From positions 1-15,074 of the forward strand of contig CAKRVU010000008.1 of the NCBI GenBank assembly GCA_934408835.1: 15,074 bases of DNA. Direction: 5' to 3'. Under the pieces are notes generated by a model. The model was not told the origin of the DNA and did no database searches. It worked only from the letters and a program-made list of their open reading frames with translations. Below, in pieces: positions 5,868 through 11,963 of this stretch. The DNA comes from an uncultured Oscillospiraceae bacterium (lineage in GTDB: Bacteria; Bacillota; Clostridia; Oscillospirales; Ruminococcaceae). How positions within the stretch are numbered: position 1 is the first letter of the stretch; every line of letters begins with the position of its first letter. Both the position numbers and the translations under genes were made by a program.

Positions 5868-6650
5868 CTATCCAAGACCTACGTCCAAACTCAGCATCAG
5901 TGTAAATCCCAGCGCAAAAAATAAGGTTCCCAAATTGGAATGCTCTCCCTGAGACGTTTCGGGAATCAGTTCTTCCACTACTACATAAATCATAGCCCCT
6001 GCCGCGAAGCTGAGAAGATAAGGCAAGATTGGGACAAAGAAACCAGAAGCCAGAATGGTAAGGATTGCAGCCACCGGCTCAACGGCTCCGGATAAAGCGC
6101 CCCACAAAAAAGCGTTCCATTTTTTCATTCCTTCTGCATGCAGCGGCATCGAGATAATGGCTCCTTCCGGAAAATTCTGAATTGCCATACCGACGGCAAG
6201 AGTCATCGCTCCCGCAGTGGTAATCGCGTCGTTTCCGCTCATACAACCCGCAAACACCGCGCCTACCGCCATTCCTTCGGGAATATTGTGGAGCGTCACC
6301 GCCAAAATCAGCATTGTGGTTTTTTTCAGCGCCGCCCTCGGTCCCTCCGGCTCGTTGCCGTCCTTGTGTAAATGCGGAACGGTCAAATCCAACACCAGTA
6401 AAAACAAAATACCGGCCCAAAATCCAACTACCGCCGGTACAAAGGACCATTTCCCCATAGCGGCCGACTGATCCATAGCCGGAATGAGCAAGCTCCAAAT
6501 GGAAGCGGCTACCATTACGCCCGCCGCAAAGCCTATGAAAGCGCGGCGCACCATCTCGTTCAATGTATTTTTCAGAAACAGCACGCAGGCAGCGCCCATC
6601 GTCGTTCCCAAAAACGGAATCCATACCCCTTGAATGACTTCTCCAAACAT
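5868..6650 (-). CDS. ZIP family divalent metal transporter (ZupT-like)
   Basis: Protein of 260 aa with about eight membrane segments and the ZIP core motifs: HNIPEG (121-126) in TM4 and QNFPEGAI (158-165) in TM5, supplying His and Glu/Asn ligands of the binuclear site. A histidine-containing loop (VPHLHKDGNEPEG, 91-103) precedes TM4, as in many ZIPs, and EP at 191-192 opens TM6. ZIP proteins of this bacterial type import Zn(II) and often Fe(II), Mn(II) or Co(II). Substrate is not determined by the motifs. The start is supported by TTTTTAGGAGAG 8 nt upstream. It is convergent with the DtxR/MntR-type regulator and has its own promoter at 6761-6789 and a leader of about 100 nt containing a dyad. 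Confidence 0.92.
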   Translation of the reverse strand: MFGEVIQGVWIPFLGTTMGAACVLFLKNTLNEMVRRAFIGFAAGVMVAASIWSLLIPAMDQSAAMGKWSFVPAVVGFWAGILFLLVLDLTVPHLHKDGNEPEGPRAALKKTTMLILAVTLHNIPEGMAVGAVFAGCMSGNDAITTAGAMTLAVGMAIQNFPEGAIISMPLHAEGMKKWNAFLWGALSGAVEPVAAILTILASGFFVPILPYLLSFAAGAMIYVVVEELIPETSQGEHSNLGTLFFALGFTLMLSLDVGLG

Positions 6651-6717
6651 CTGCGATCTCTCCTAAAAAGACTCAAACTAAACTACCTTACGCGCTCCCG
6701 CGCATTCTTGTTGTGCC

Positions 6718-6734
6718 GGTATCATTACAATACC
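6718..6734. promoter_or_regulatory. Dyad in the ZIP gene leader (candidate operator)
   Basis: GGTAT-cattaca-ATACC is a perfect 5-bp dyad spaced by 7 nt. It starts about 20 nt downstream of the predicted ZIP transcription start, a position suited to a repressor. It contains GTATCATTACAAT, whose parts recur in the feoA/regulator intergenic region (5169-5186). Confidence 0.35.
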
Positions 6735-6760
6735 TGCAAATTCACGATCCCTTGATTCAT

Positions 6761-6789
6761 ATGATAACAGAAGCTTCTTGCCGTGTCAA
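6761..6789 (-). promoter_or_regulatory. Promoter of the ZIP transporter gene
   Basis: On the - strand: perfect TTGACA -35 (6789-6784), 17-nt spacer, TATCAT -10 (6766-6761) preceded by TG (extended -10). Predicted start is near 6754, giving a 5' leader of about 100 nt. Confidence 0.75.
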
Positions 6790-6807
6790 ACCGCCGTTGC
6801 AGCCGTC

Positions 6808-6924
6808 TCAAACCCATGTGTTATCAGCCTGATATCTCATCTGTTCATCATCAACCGCCCAATCGCGCAACCCATTTTTTGAAAGCTGAGCTACCGACGG
6901 CAAACCAAATGACACTACCTCCAT
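6808..6924 (-). CDS. Possible 38-aa small protein
   Basis: An open frame from ATG at 6924 to TGA at 6808 reads MEVVSFGLPSVAQ, then LSKNGLRDWAVDDEQ, then MRYQADNTWV. The composition is protein-like (balanced charges, several Trp/Tyr/Asp), unlike the low-complexity shadows nearby. There is no good ribosome binding site for the ATG; GGAGG lies just inside the frame, too close (2 nt) to an in-frame GTG. A 7-bp dyad CACACTC-N15-GAGTGTG (6928-6956) sits immediately upstream. It ends about 20 nt before the ZIP -35 box. I do not recognise the product. It could equally be non-coding or the remnant of an older gene. Confidence 0.22.
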   Translation of the reverse strand: MEVVSFGLPSVAQLSKNGLRDWAVDDEQMRYQADNTWV

Positions 6925-7009
6925 ATGCACACTCATCGTTATAAAATCCGAGTGTGTGTTACGTAAATCTAAAAATAAATACGATTTTCAATATTTTTGA
7001 TAAAAATGC

Positions 7010-7038
7010 TTGACAAACCTTGTACAATCAGTTATCAT
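7010..7038 (+). promoter_or_regulatory. Promoter of the rplJ-rplL operon
   Basis: Perfect TTGACA (7010-7015), 17-nt spacer, TATCAT (7033-7038). Transcription should start near 7045, just upstream of the L10 leader. The region before it (6960-7009) is A/T-rich and could act as an UP element. Confidence 0.85.
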
Positions 7039-7054
7039 ATGTAGTAAGTGATAT

Positions 7055-7183
7055 GCTATTTTCTATAGACAGCAGGTATCCGATTTGGATGTAAAAGAGA
7101 CCCTCTTGCCTGCCGAGGAGAATTTGCAGATTGAATTGGATTTCATTTGCCTTTCTCCCGCAATTCTGGAGAAAGGCTTTTTC
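7055..7183 (+). promoter_or_regulatory. L10 leader (autoregulatory mRNA structure) with attenuator
   Basis: The conserved L10-binding leader of Firmicutes is recognisable: ACAGCAGGT near 7070-7077 pairs through GCAGG (7072-7076) with CCTGC (7109-7113), enclosing the hairpin AAGAG (7095-7099)/CTCTT (7103-7107), followed by CGAGGAGAA. A terminator comes next: GCCTTTCTCC (7149-7158), 9-nt loop, GGAGAAAGGC (7168-7177) and TTTTTCTTT. GGAGAA at 7117-7122 can pair with TTCTCC at 7153-7158, breaking the terminator, so a terminator/antiterminator switch is plausible. In the known system, excess L10 (with L12) binds its own mRNA leader and lowers expression. Confidence 0.85.
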
Positions 7184-7230
7184 TTTCCCAGTGTGGCAAT
7201 CACAAATCCGCACCAAGGAGGTGAACGAAA

Positions 7231-7737
7231 ATGCCAAGCGAGAAAAACCTACAATCTAAAAAGGAGTTTGTTGCAGAGCTGACCGAAAAAATCAAAGGTT
7301 CTGTAGCGGGAGTCCTGGTAGATTATAAGGGAATCAATGTAGAGCAAGACACCAAGCTCAGAAAAGAGATGCGTGAAGCCGATGTAGAGTATTTTGTCGT
7401 CAAAAATACCATGCTGCGCTTCGCGTGCAAAGAAGTCGGTTACGATTTTGACGCACATCTGGAAGGAACAACAGCTCTGGCTCTAAGCAAAGAAGATCCG
7501 ATTGCAGCAGCAAAGGTTCTATCAAAGTATGCGAAAGAATTAAAGGATACCACACAATTTTCCATTAAAGCCGGCTTTATGGATGGCAAGCCTGTCGACG
7601 CAGCTACAGTGGTTGAAATCGGTTCGTTGCCGTCGAAGGAGCAGCTGGTCGGTCAGCTTCTGAGCGTGTTGGTAGCGCCGATGCGCGGTCTTGCTGTTGC
7701 GTTAAATGCAATTGCCGAACAACAGGAATCCGCATAA
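7231..7737 (+). CDS. rplJ: Large ribosomal subunit protein uL10
   Basis: Protein of 168 aa, normal length for L10. It has the expected N-terminal features (KNLQSKKEFVAELTEKIKGS, then VLVDYKGINVEQDTKLRKEMR) and VKNTMLRFACKE, and ends with the helical SVLVAPMRGLAVALNAIAEQ region that holds L7/L12 dimers. L10 forms the base of the stalk on the 50S subunit that recruits translation factors. A strong ribosome binding site (AAGGAGGTG) precedes the ATG. It is preceded by the L10 leader and followed 45 nt later by rplL. Upstream there is no rplK-rplA, which in most bacteria lies directly before it. Confidence 0.98.
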   Translation: MPSEKNLQSKKEFVAELTEKIKGSVAGVLVDYKGINVEQDTKLRKEMREADVEYFVVKNTMLRFACKEVGYDFDAHLEGTTALALSKEDPIAAAKVLSKYAKELKDTTQFSIKAGFMDGKPVDAATVVEIGSLPSKEQLVGQLLSVLVAPMRGLAVALNAIAEQQESA

Positions 7738-7782
7738 TGCAACCGCAAAATCATTATTTATTCATTAGGAGGATATATTTTC

Positions 7783-8151
7783 ATGGCTGATGTAGCAAAA
7801 TTTATTGAAGAAATCAAAGCTCTTTCCGTATTAGAATTGAATGAGCTTGTAAAAGCAATCGAAGAGGAGTTTGGCGTTTCTGCGGCAGCTCCGGTTATGA
7901 TGGCAGGTCCTGCGGCCGGCGGCGACGCAGCGGAAGAGAAGAGCGAATTTGACGTTGTTCTCGTAGAAGTCGGAAGCAGCAAGATGAATGTTATCAAGCT
8001 GGTAAAAGAAATTACCGGTCTCGGTCTGAAAGACGCAAAAGCAATCGTTGACGAAACTCCGAAAGCGGTCAAAGAAGGCGTTGCTAAAGCCGAAGCGGAA
8101 GAAATGAAAGCAAAATTGGAAGAGGCTGGAGCAAAAGTCGAACTGAAGTAA
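7783..8151 (+). CDS. rplL: Large ribosomal subunit protein bL12 (L7/L12)
   Basis: Protein of 122 aa with the three parts of L7/L12: an N-terminal dimerisation helix pair (about 1-33), a flexible Ala/Gly-rich hinge ([17 protein letters not shown], about 34-50), and the C-terminal factor-binding domain ([22 protein letters not shown], then [16 protein letters not shown]). It recruits and stimulates the GTPase factors of translation. The ribosome binding site TAGGAGGATAT precedes the ATG. It shares the rplJ promoter and leader. A long-stemmed terminator about 60 nt after the stop ends the operon; rpoB is not downstream as it usually is. Confidence 0.98.
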   Translation: MADVAKFIEEIKALSVLELNELVKAIEEEFGVSAAAPVMMAGPAAGGDAAEEKSEFDVVLVEVGSSKMNVIKLVKEITGLGLKDAKAIVDETPKAVKEGVAKAEAEEMKAKLEEAGAKVELK

Positions 8152-8210
8152 TTCTCGCTTTTGTCAGAAAACAGAAATCTGTTTTACCGCTTCTTATTTC
8201 AAAAACATTA

Positions 8211-8280
8211 AAGACGTCCTTTCTGTGTCGTTGGGTGGTTGAAGCACTCACCGCCACATCAGAAAGGACGTCCTTTTTTA
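8211..8280 (+). terminator. Terminator of the rplJL operon, long stem with branched loop
   Basis: GACGTCCTTTCTG (8213-8225) pairs perfectly over 13 bp with CAGAAAGGACGTC (8260-8272), followed by CTTTTTTA. TGT/ACA extends the stem past one bulged T. The loop is large (about 30 nt) and can itself fold through GGGTGG and CACCGCC. Many intrinsic terminators have loops of 3-10 nt, so this is a large variant. Confidence 0.85.
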
Positions 8281-8317
8281 CTCTGTTTCACCAAACGGCT
8301 TAACAAAACCGCTTTTT

Positions 8318-8344
8318 AAATCGCTTTCGCAGCGACTTTTTTTA
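8318..8344. terminator. Short hairpin, possible terminator
   Basis: AAATCGCT-TTCGC-AGCGA with a following CTTTTTTT on the + strand; on the - strand the hairpin is followed by TTTAAAAAG. The stem is 5 bp plus A/T pairs. It may back up the rplL terminator and/or end the - strand operon whose last gene stops at 8482. Apart from this and the larger hairpin before it, the 8152-8481 interval shows no gene, tRNA or promoter that I can support. Confidence 0.4.
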
Positions 8345-8481
8345 TCTGCGCACTCCTCCGCTTCCGGATTGAGCGACTATCGTTTTAACGCTAGGCTCGG
8401 GTTTGCTTTTGTTCCACCTTACTCCCATTCCATCTCCTGCACCGGAAGTGTCGTTTTTTATGCGTTCGCACACTGTCCTTT

Positions 8482-9333
8482 TTAGACATCCCGTTTCCCA
8501 GATTTCTTTTTGGAAGGAGATTTTTTCAGGTTGGTTGACAGATCCTCTTTGGAATAAGATCGCGCAGGAGCGTCAGTCTGATCGAGAAGGCGCACCTGAT
8601 AAATTTGCGTCAATAAGTTCCGATCACAGACAGTTCCAACGCCGTCCGGAGTTCTCACAGTAGCTCCAATGGGAATCGACTCTTTGATAAAATCATTATA
8701 GACTTCGTGTTCATATTTGAGGCAGCACATCAGGCGACCGCAGGTGCCTGAAATTTTGGTGGGATTGAGCGCAATCCCCTGTTCTTTTGCCATTTTAATG
8801 GATACCGGGTGGAAACTGGACAAGAAGGTGGAGCAACAAAATGGTCGCCCACAAACACCAAGACCACCAATCTGTCTGGACCCGTCTCTGACGCCGATTT
8901 GGCGCATTTCAATCCGAATGCGGAAGATAGAAGCCAGCTCTTTTACCAGATTGCGGAAGTCGATACGTCCATCGGAGATAAAGTAGATTAGCATTTTGCT
9001 CTGATCGAAGGTATAGTGAATTTTTACCAGCTTGATATTCAAGTGGTAGCGCAAAATGCAGCTTTTGCTAATCGGAAGCGCCTGTTGTTCTTTTTTGTGA
9101 AGCTCCTCCAACTTCTGGAGATCTTTCTTGGTGGCAAGCCGGATGATGGAGCGCGGAGCACGAGATTTCCTGCTTGCCGAAGCTTTTTGTTCCTGCGAGG
9201 ACAATACGTTCGCGTACTCCAAACCGTGCGCTGTGGGAACGATGACGGCAGTTCCGGCCGATAACGGACGATGAGAAAGATATTTGGCTGTTTTATTGTT
9301 ATCATCAAAATGGACAGTTAGAATGTATTTCAT
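8482..9333 (-). CDS. ricT: PSP1 domain protein, YaaT/RicT-like
   Basis: Protein of 283 aa with the PSP1 C-terminal domain and its two cysteine clusters, GVCGRPFCCSTFLSSF and SGTCGRLMCCLKYEHE. The typical block VSIKMAKEQGIALNPTKISG lies between them. In Bacillus, YaaT (RicT) acts with RicA and RicF in a complex that helps RNase Y mature mRNAs and affects sporulation and biofilm phosphorelay; the complex can carry Fe-S clusters. The C-terminus is a lysine-rich tail (KKSPSKKKSGKRD). I take the ATG at 9333, preceded by AGGAGG at 6 nt, rather than an upstream in-frame ATG (9369) that would overlap holB by about 20 nt. It is 16 nt downstream of the holB stop and likely co-transcribed. Confidence 0.92.
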   Translation of the reverse strand: MKYILTVHFDDNNKTAKYLSHRPLSAGTAVIVPTAHGLEYANVLSSQEQKASASRKSRAPRSIIRLATKKDLQKLEELHKKEQQALPISKSCILRYHLNIKLVKIHYTFDQSKMLIYFISDGRIDFRNLVKELASIFRIRIEMRQIGVRDGSRQIGGLGVCGRPFCCSTFLSSFHPVSIKMAKEQGIALNPTKISGTCGRLMCCLKYEHEVYNDFIKESIPIGATVRTPDGVGTVCDRNLLTQIYQVRLLDQTDAPARSYSKEDLSTNLKKSPSKKKSGKRDV

Positions 9334-9349
9334 CGAGTACCTCCTGAGT

Positions 9350-10303
9350 TTATTCCAATAAATCCACACAAAGACGGCAGAGGGTAAGGCGAGTGTTTCC
9401 GTGCAGAGAAATCAATTCTTCCGTATCTTCGATTGCACGAATCATCCGTATCATGGCGTCTATCGAGTAGTTTTGGCTGAGTGCGGACAAGACGGACGCG
9501 CGTGAGAAGAATCGCTGCATGAGGGCGGCGCGAATTCGTTCGGTCAGGGCAACTAACACAGCGCGGAAAAGCGGCAAATTTTTTTCGAGAGGGGCGACAG
9601 CTTGGAGAAAGGCAAGACGGTTTTTCTGCGCCAACGCCTGCTCAAGCTTCCCTGAAAGAGAAAGAACCGATTGTCCGGTAGAGTCGCTGGCATAAAAGAT
9701 GGCGCGTCCGATATTGCCGTTTCCCAATAGAGCGGCCTCGTCCAAAAGGGAGCGATCTGCTTTCGGACAGGAGCGCTCCAACGCCTCGCGGCATTCCCGA
9801 TCCGTCACCGGGAACAGATCGACCGAAAGGCAGCGGGAAGAGATGGTTTGCAAGAGATTGGCACGATGATTGCAGGTCAGCAACAGCACCACCCCCGCCG
9901 GAGGCTCTTCAAACAATTTCAGCAGAGCGTTTGCAGCCTCTTCCAACATGGTCTCCGCCCGCTTGAGCAGAAAAACGCGGTAGGAGCTTTCGTTCGGTCG
10001 AATGTGAGCGTTTGTAATCAATGCCCGTACAGCGTCCACCGGAAAGCTCTCTTTCCCCGGTTCTGGACCGATTTCAGTATAATCGGGGTGACAGCTGCGC
10101 TGCATTTTGTTGCAGCTGGAGCATTGCTCACACGGAGGCGTTTTGTCCTGACAGAGAATCCCTTTTGCAAACTGACGCGCCAAAGTGCTTTTTCCGGTTC
10201 CCGTTTCTCCGCTAAACAGATAAGCATGTCCGATTTGACCGGTAGCAAGGGTGTTTTGAAGGAACGAGAGCGCCGGCTTATTTCCATAAAATAAAAAACT
10301 CAT
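9350..10303 (-). CDS. holB: DNA polymerase III subunit delta' (HolB)
   Basis: Protein of 317 aa, a clamp-loader AAA+ ATPase-like subunit. It shows the Walker A region GETGTGKST (32-40), a zinc site of four cysteines (C51, C58, C61, C64; CEQCSSC core), the NALLKLFEEPP motif (125-135) and SRC at 156-158, as in delta'/gamma families. Delta' links the clamp loader subunits that load the beta clamp at the replication fork. Its ATG overlaps the darA stop by one base (TAATG), and no strong ribosome binding site is visible, so translation is probably coupled. The next gene downstream is yaaT, as in Bacillus. Confidence 0.93.
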   Translation of the reverse strand: MSFLFYGNKPALSFLQNTLATGQIGHAYLFSGETGTGKSTLARQFAKGILCQDKTPPCEQCSSCNKMQRSCHPDYTEIGPEPGKESFPVDAVRALITNAHIRPNESSYRVFLLKRAETMLEEAANALLKLFEEPPAGVVLLLTCNHRANLLQTISSRCLSVDLFPVTDRECREALERSCPKADRSLLDEAALLGNGNIGRAIFYASDSTGQSVLSLSGKLEQALAQKNRLAFLQAVAPLEKNLPLFRAVLVALTERIRAALMQRFFSRASVLSALSQNYSIDAMIRMIRAIEDTEELISLHGNTRLTLCRLCVDLLE

Positions 10304-10626
10304 TATATTTTCTCAAACCGATCGATGTCGGTTACAATAATGGTTGCGCCACCAACGGTAATTTCCACCGGAGCCGAAAAACTGACGCCTGCGTCGCCAA
10401 TGGTTGCAGAAGGAATGGTCTGGGTGCGCTTTTGGCTGTGCGCCTTGATGACTTCGATGGCTTTGTCCACCTTATCGGCTTCCGTCGCAATGAAAAAGGT
10501 GGTGTTTCCGGTCATCAGGAAATTTCCGGTAGAGGCAAGTTTGGTGGAAAAAAAGCCCTCCTTGCTCAGGGCGTTGGCAACTGTGCGGCTGTCATCATGA
10601 TTTACGATCGCATAAATCAGTTTCAT
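10303..10626 (-). CDS. darA: Cyclic di-AMP receptor (DarA/PstA-like, YaaQ)
   Basis: Protein of 107 aa of the YaaQ/PstA family, a PII-like trimer: MKLIYAIVNHDDSRTVANAL, then FFSTKLASTGNFLMTGNTTFF, then VGGATIIVTDIDRFEKI at the end. Family members bind cyclic di-AMP; the GNFLMTGN loop region is conserved. The output target is not established in most species. I choose the ATG at 10626 because AAAAGGAGGATCC precedes it; a longer frame reaching back to 10704 would overlap the upstream gene and lacks family residues. It lies 26 nt after the decarboxylase gene and shares a TAATG junction with holB. Confidence 0.92.
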   Translation of the reverse strand: MKLIYAIVNHDDSRTVANALSKEGFFSTKLASTGNFLMTGNTTFFIATEADKVDKAIEVIKAHSQKRTQTIPSATIGDAGVSFSAPVEITVGGATIIVTDIDRFEKI

Positions 10627-10652
10627 AACGGGATCCTCCTTTTGATATGCAT

Positions 10653-11963
10653 TCATTTTATCACATTTATTTGAGAAATGCCACTCTTTTTCAGTGCTTG
10701 GCAAAGTTTCTCAGTCAATTCTTCTCCGGCGGCAACCAGCGGGATTCCCGGCGGACAGGAAAAAACGGTTTCGCCCGAGACGGCTCCGACAGCCCGCGAA
10801 ATGGGAACCGCCCGCTTTGGGGCAAACGTTGCCTCCCGTAAGCTGCAACGTCTGACAGGCTCCAGAGGCGGCATCGTGCCGGAAATTGCAAGCGGCGCCC
10901 GCCTGGGAAGTTCGAGAAAAAATCGGCGCAGCCGCGTCCAATCGCGATCTCGCAAAAAGGGAGAAAGGAGGAGAATGAGATATCGATCCTGTACCCATTC
11001 CGGCTCCATTTGATTCTGACGCAACAGGGCGGCAAGCTCCTTTCCGTGATAACCCAACCGGAATGCGTCGATGGTTAGTTTACTGCAATCGGTGTCAAGG
11101 CACGGGACGTTCGTTTCCGTTAAGAACTGCTCCTTTTTCCTTGACAATGCGGCAAAATCGCCTTTTGCCGTGCCTTTGAGGTAATCGCAGCAGCGGGCAA
11201 TCGACAGCAAAATCAAATAAGACGGGCTGGTTGAACCAAAAAGCGCCATCGCCTGTTTGATCTCCTGTTTGGAGAAAAGACCGCGCCGAACATGAAGAAG
11301 AGCAGCTCCAGTAAAGGCCGGCAAGGTTTTGTGCAGGCTGTCCGAACAGAGGTCGGCTCCAAGTGACAAGGGATGTCTGTCCGCCGGAAGAAACCTTCGG
11401 TGGGAGCCATGCGCATTGTCGACCAGCAGTAAGGTATTATTTTGATGGCAGATCGAAGCGATCGCCTCGATATCAGCTGTATTTCCCCAGTAATCGGGAG
11501 AGGTAAGATAAAGCGCCGCCGGCTGCGATACCTGTTTGAGCAAGCCTTCCAGTTCTGTTGCCGAAGGCGGTTGACAAAGCCCGGTGGAGGCGGAAACAGT
11601 CGTCTGCAAAAAGATAGGCTCAATTCCCAGCAAAGCAGCAGCGTGGAAAAAAGAGGCGTGCGCCGAACGGACGGCGAGTAGTTTGCGGGAACGACAAAGG
11701 GTCAGCATGGTTTGGATACAAAGGGTGGAGCCGCCTGCTGAAAGGAAGCAGTCGGAATCATACAGCTCTGACAAAGCCCCTTCCAACTGACCGAGAACCC
11801 CGGTTGCCTGATACAGACAGTCTGCGCCCGCAATTTCTGTAATGTCGTCCTTTACGCCAATGGATTGAAGAAAAGAACAGTTGCCCTTATGTCCCGGCAT
11901 GTGAAAACGGGAAACGTCTTCTGCCTGATACCATTTTAGAAATTCAACAAGTGATTTTTCCAT
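10653..11963 (-). CDS. Orn/Lys/Arg decarboxylase-like PLP-dependent protein (YaaO-like)
   Basis: Protein of 436 aa with the fold-type I pattern of this family: FHMPGHKGN (20-28), DITEIAGADCL (40-50), SAGGSTLCIQTM (75-86), and VDNAHGSH (181-188) including Asp182. SDSLHKTLPAFTG (207-219) follows, with Lys212 as expected Schiff-base lysine. The usual RN.HKS motif is altered here (VRSAHASFF near 98-106). Known members decarboxylate arginine, lysine or ornithine for polyamine or acid responses; the substrate of yaaO-type proteins is uncertain. The ATG at 11963 overlaps the argS stop (TAATG). In Bacillus, a homologous gene sits two genes before yaaQ, with tmk between, and here tmk is absent. Confidence 0.85.
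   Translation of the reverse strand: MEKSLVEFLKWYQAEDVSRFHMPGHKGNCSFLQSIGVKDDITEIAGADCLYQATGVLGQLEGALSELYDSDCFLSAGGSTLCIQTMLTLCRSRKLLAVRSAHASFFHAAALLGIEPIFLQTTVSASTGLCQPPSATELEGLLKQVSQPAALYLTSPDYWGNTADIEAIASICHQNNTLLLVDNAHGSHRRFLPADRHPLSLGADLCSDSLHKTLPAFTGAALLHVRRGLFSKQEIKQAMALFGSTSPSYLILLSIARCCDYLKGTAKGDFAALSRKKEQFLTETNVPCLDTDCSKLTIDAFRLGYHGKELAALLRQNQMEPEWVQDRYLILLLSPFLRDRDWTRLRRFFLELPRRAPLAISGTMPPLEPVRRCSLREATFAPKRAVPISRAVGAVSGETVFSCPPGIPLVAAGEELTEKLCQALKKSGISQINVIK

Noticed and set aside
6885..6903. GGTAGCTCAG on the - strand, tRNA D-arm-like
   Set aside because: No acceptor stem, anticodon arm or T-arm (no GGTTCGA) follows in register; the word is part of the small open frame 6924-6808.
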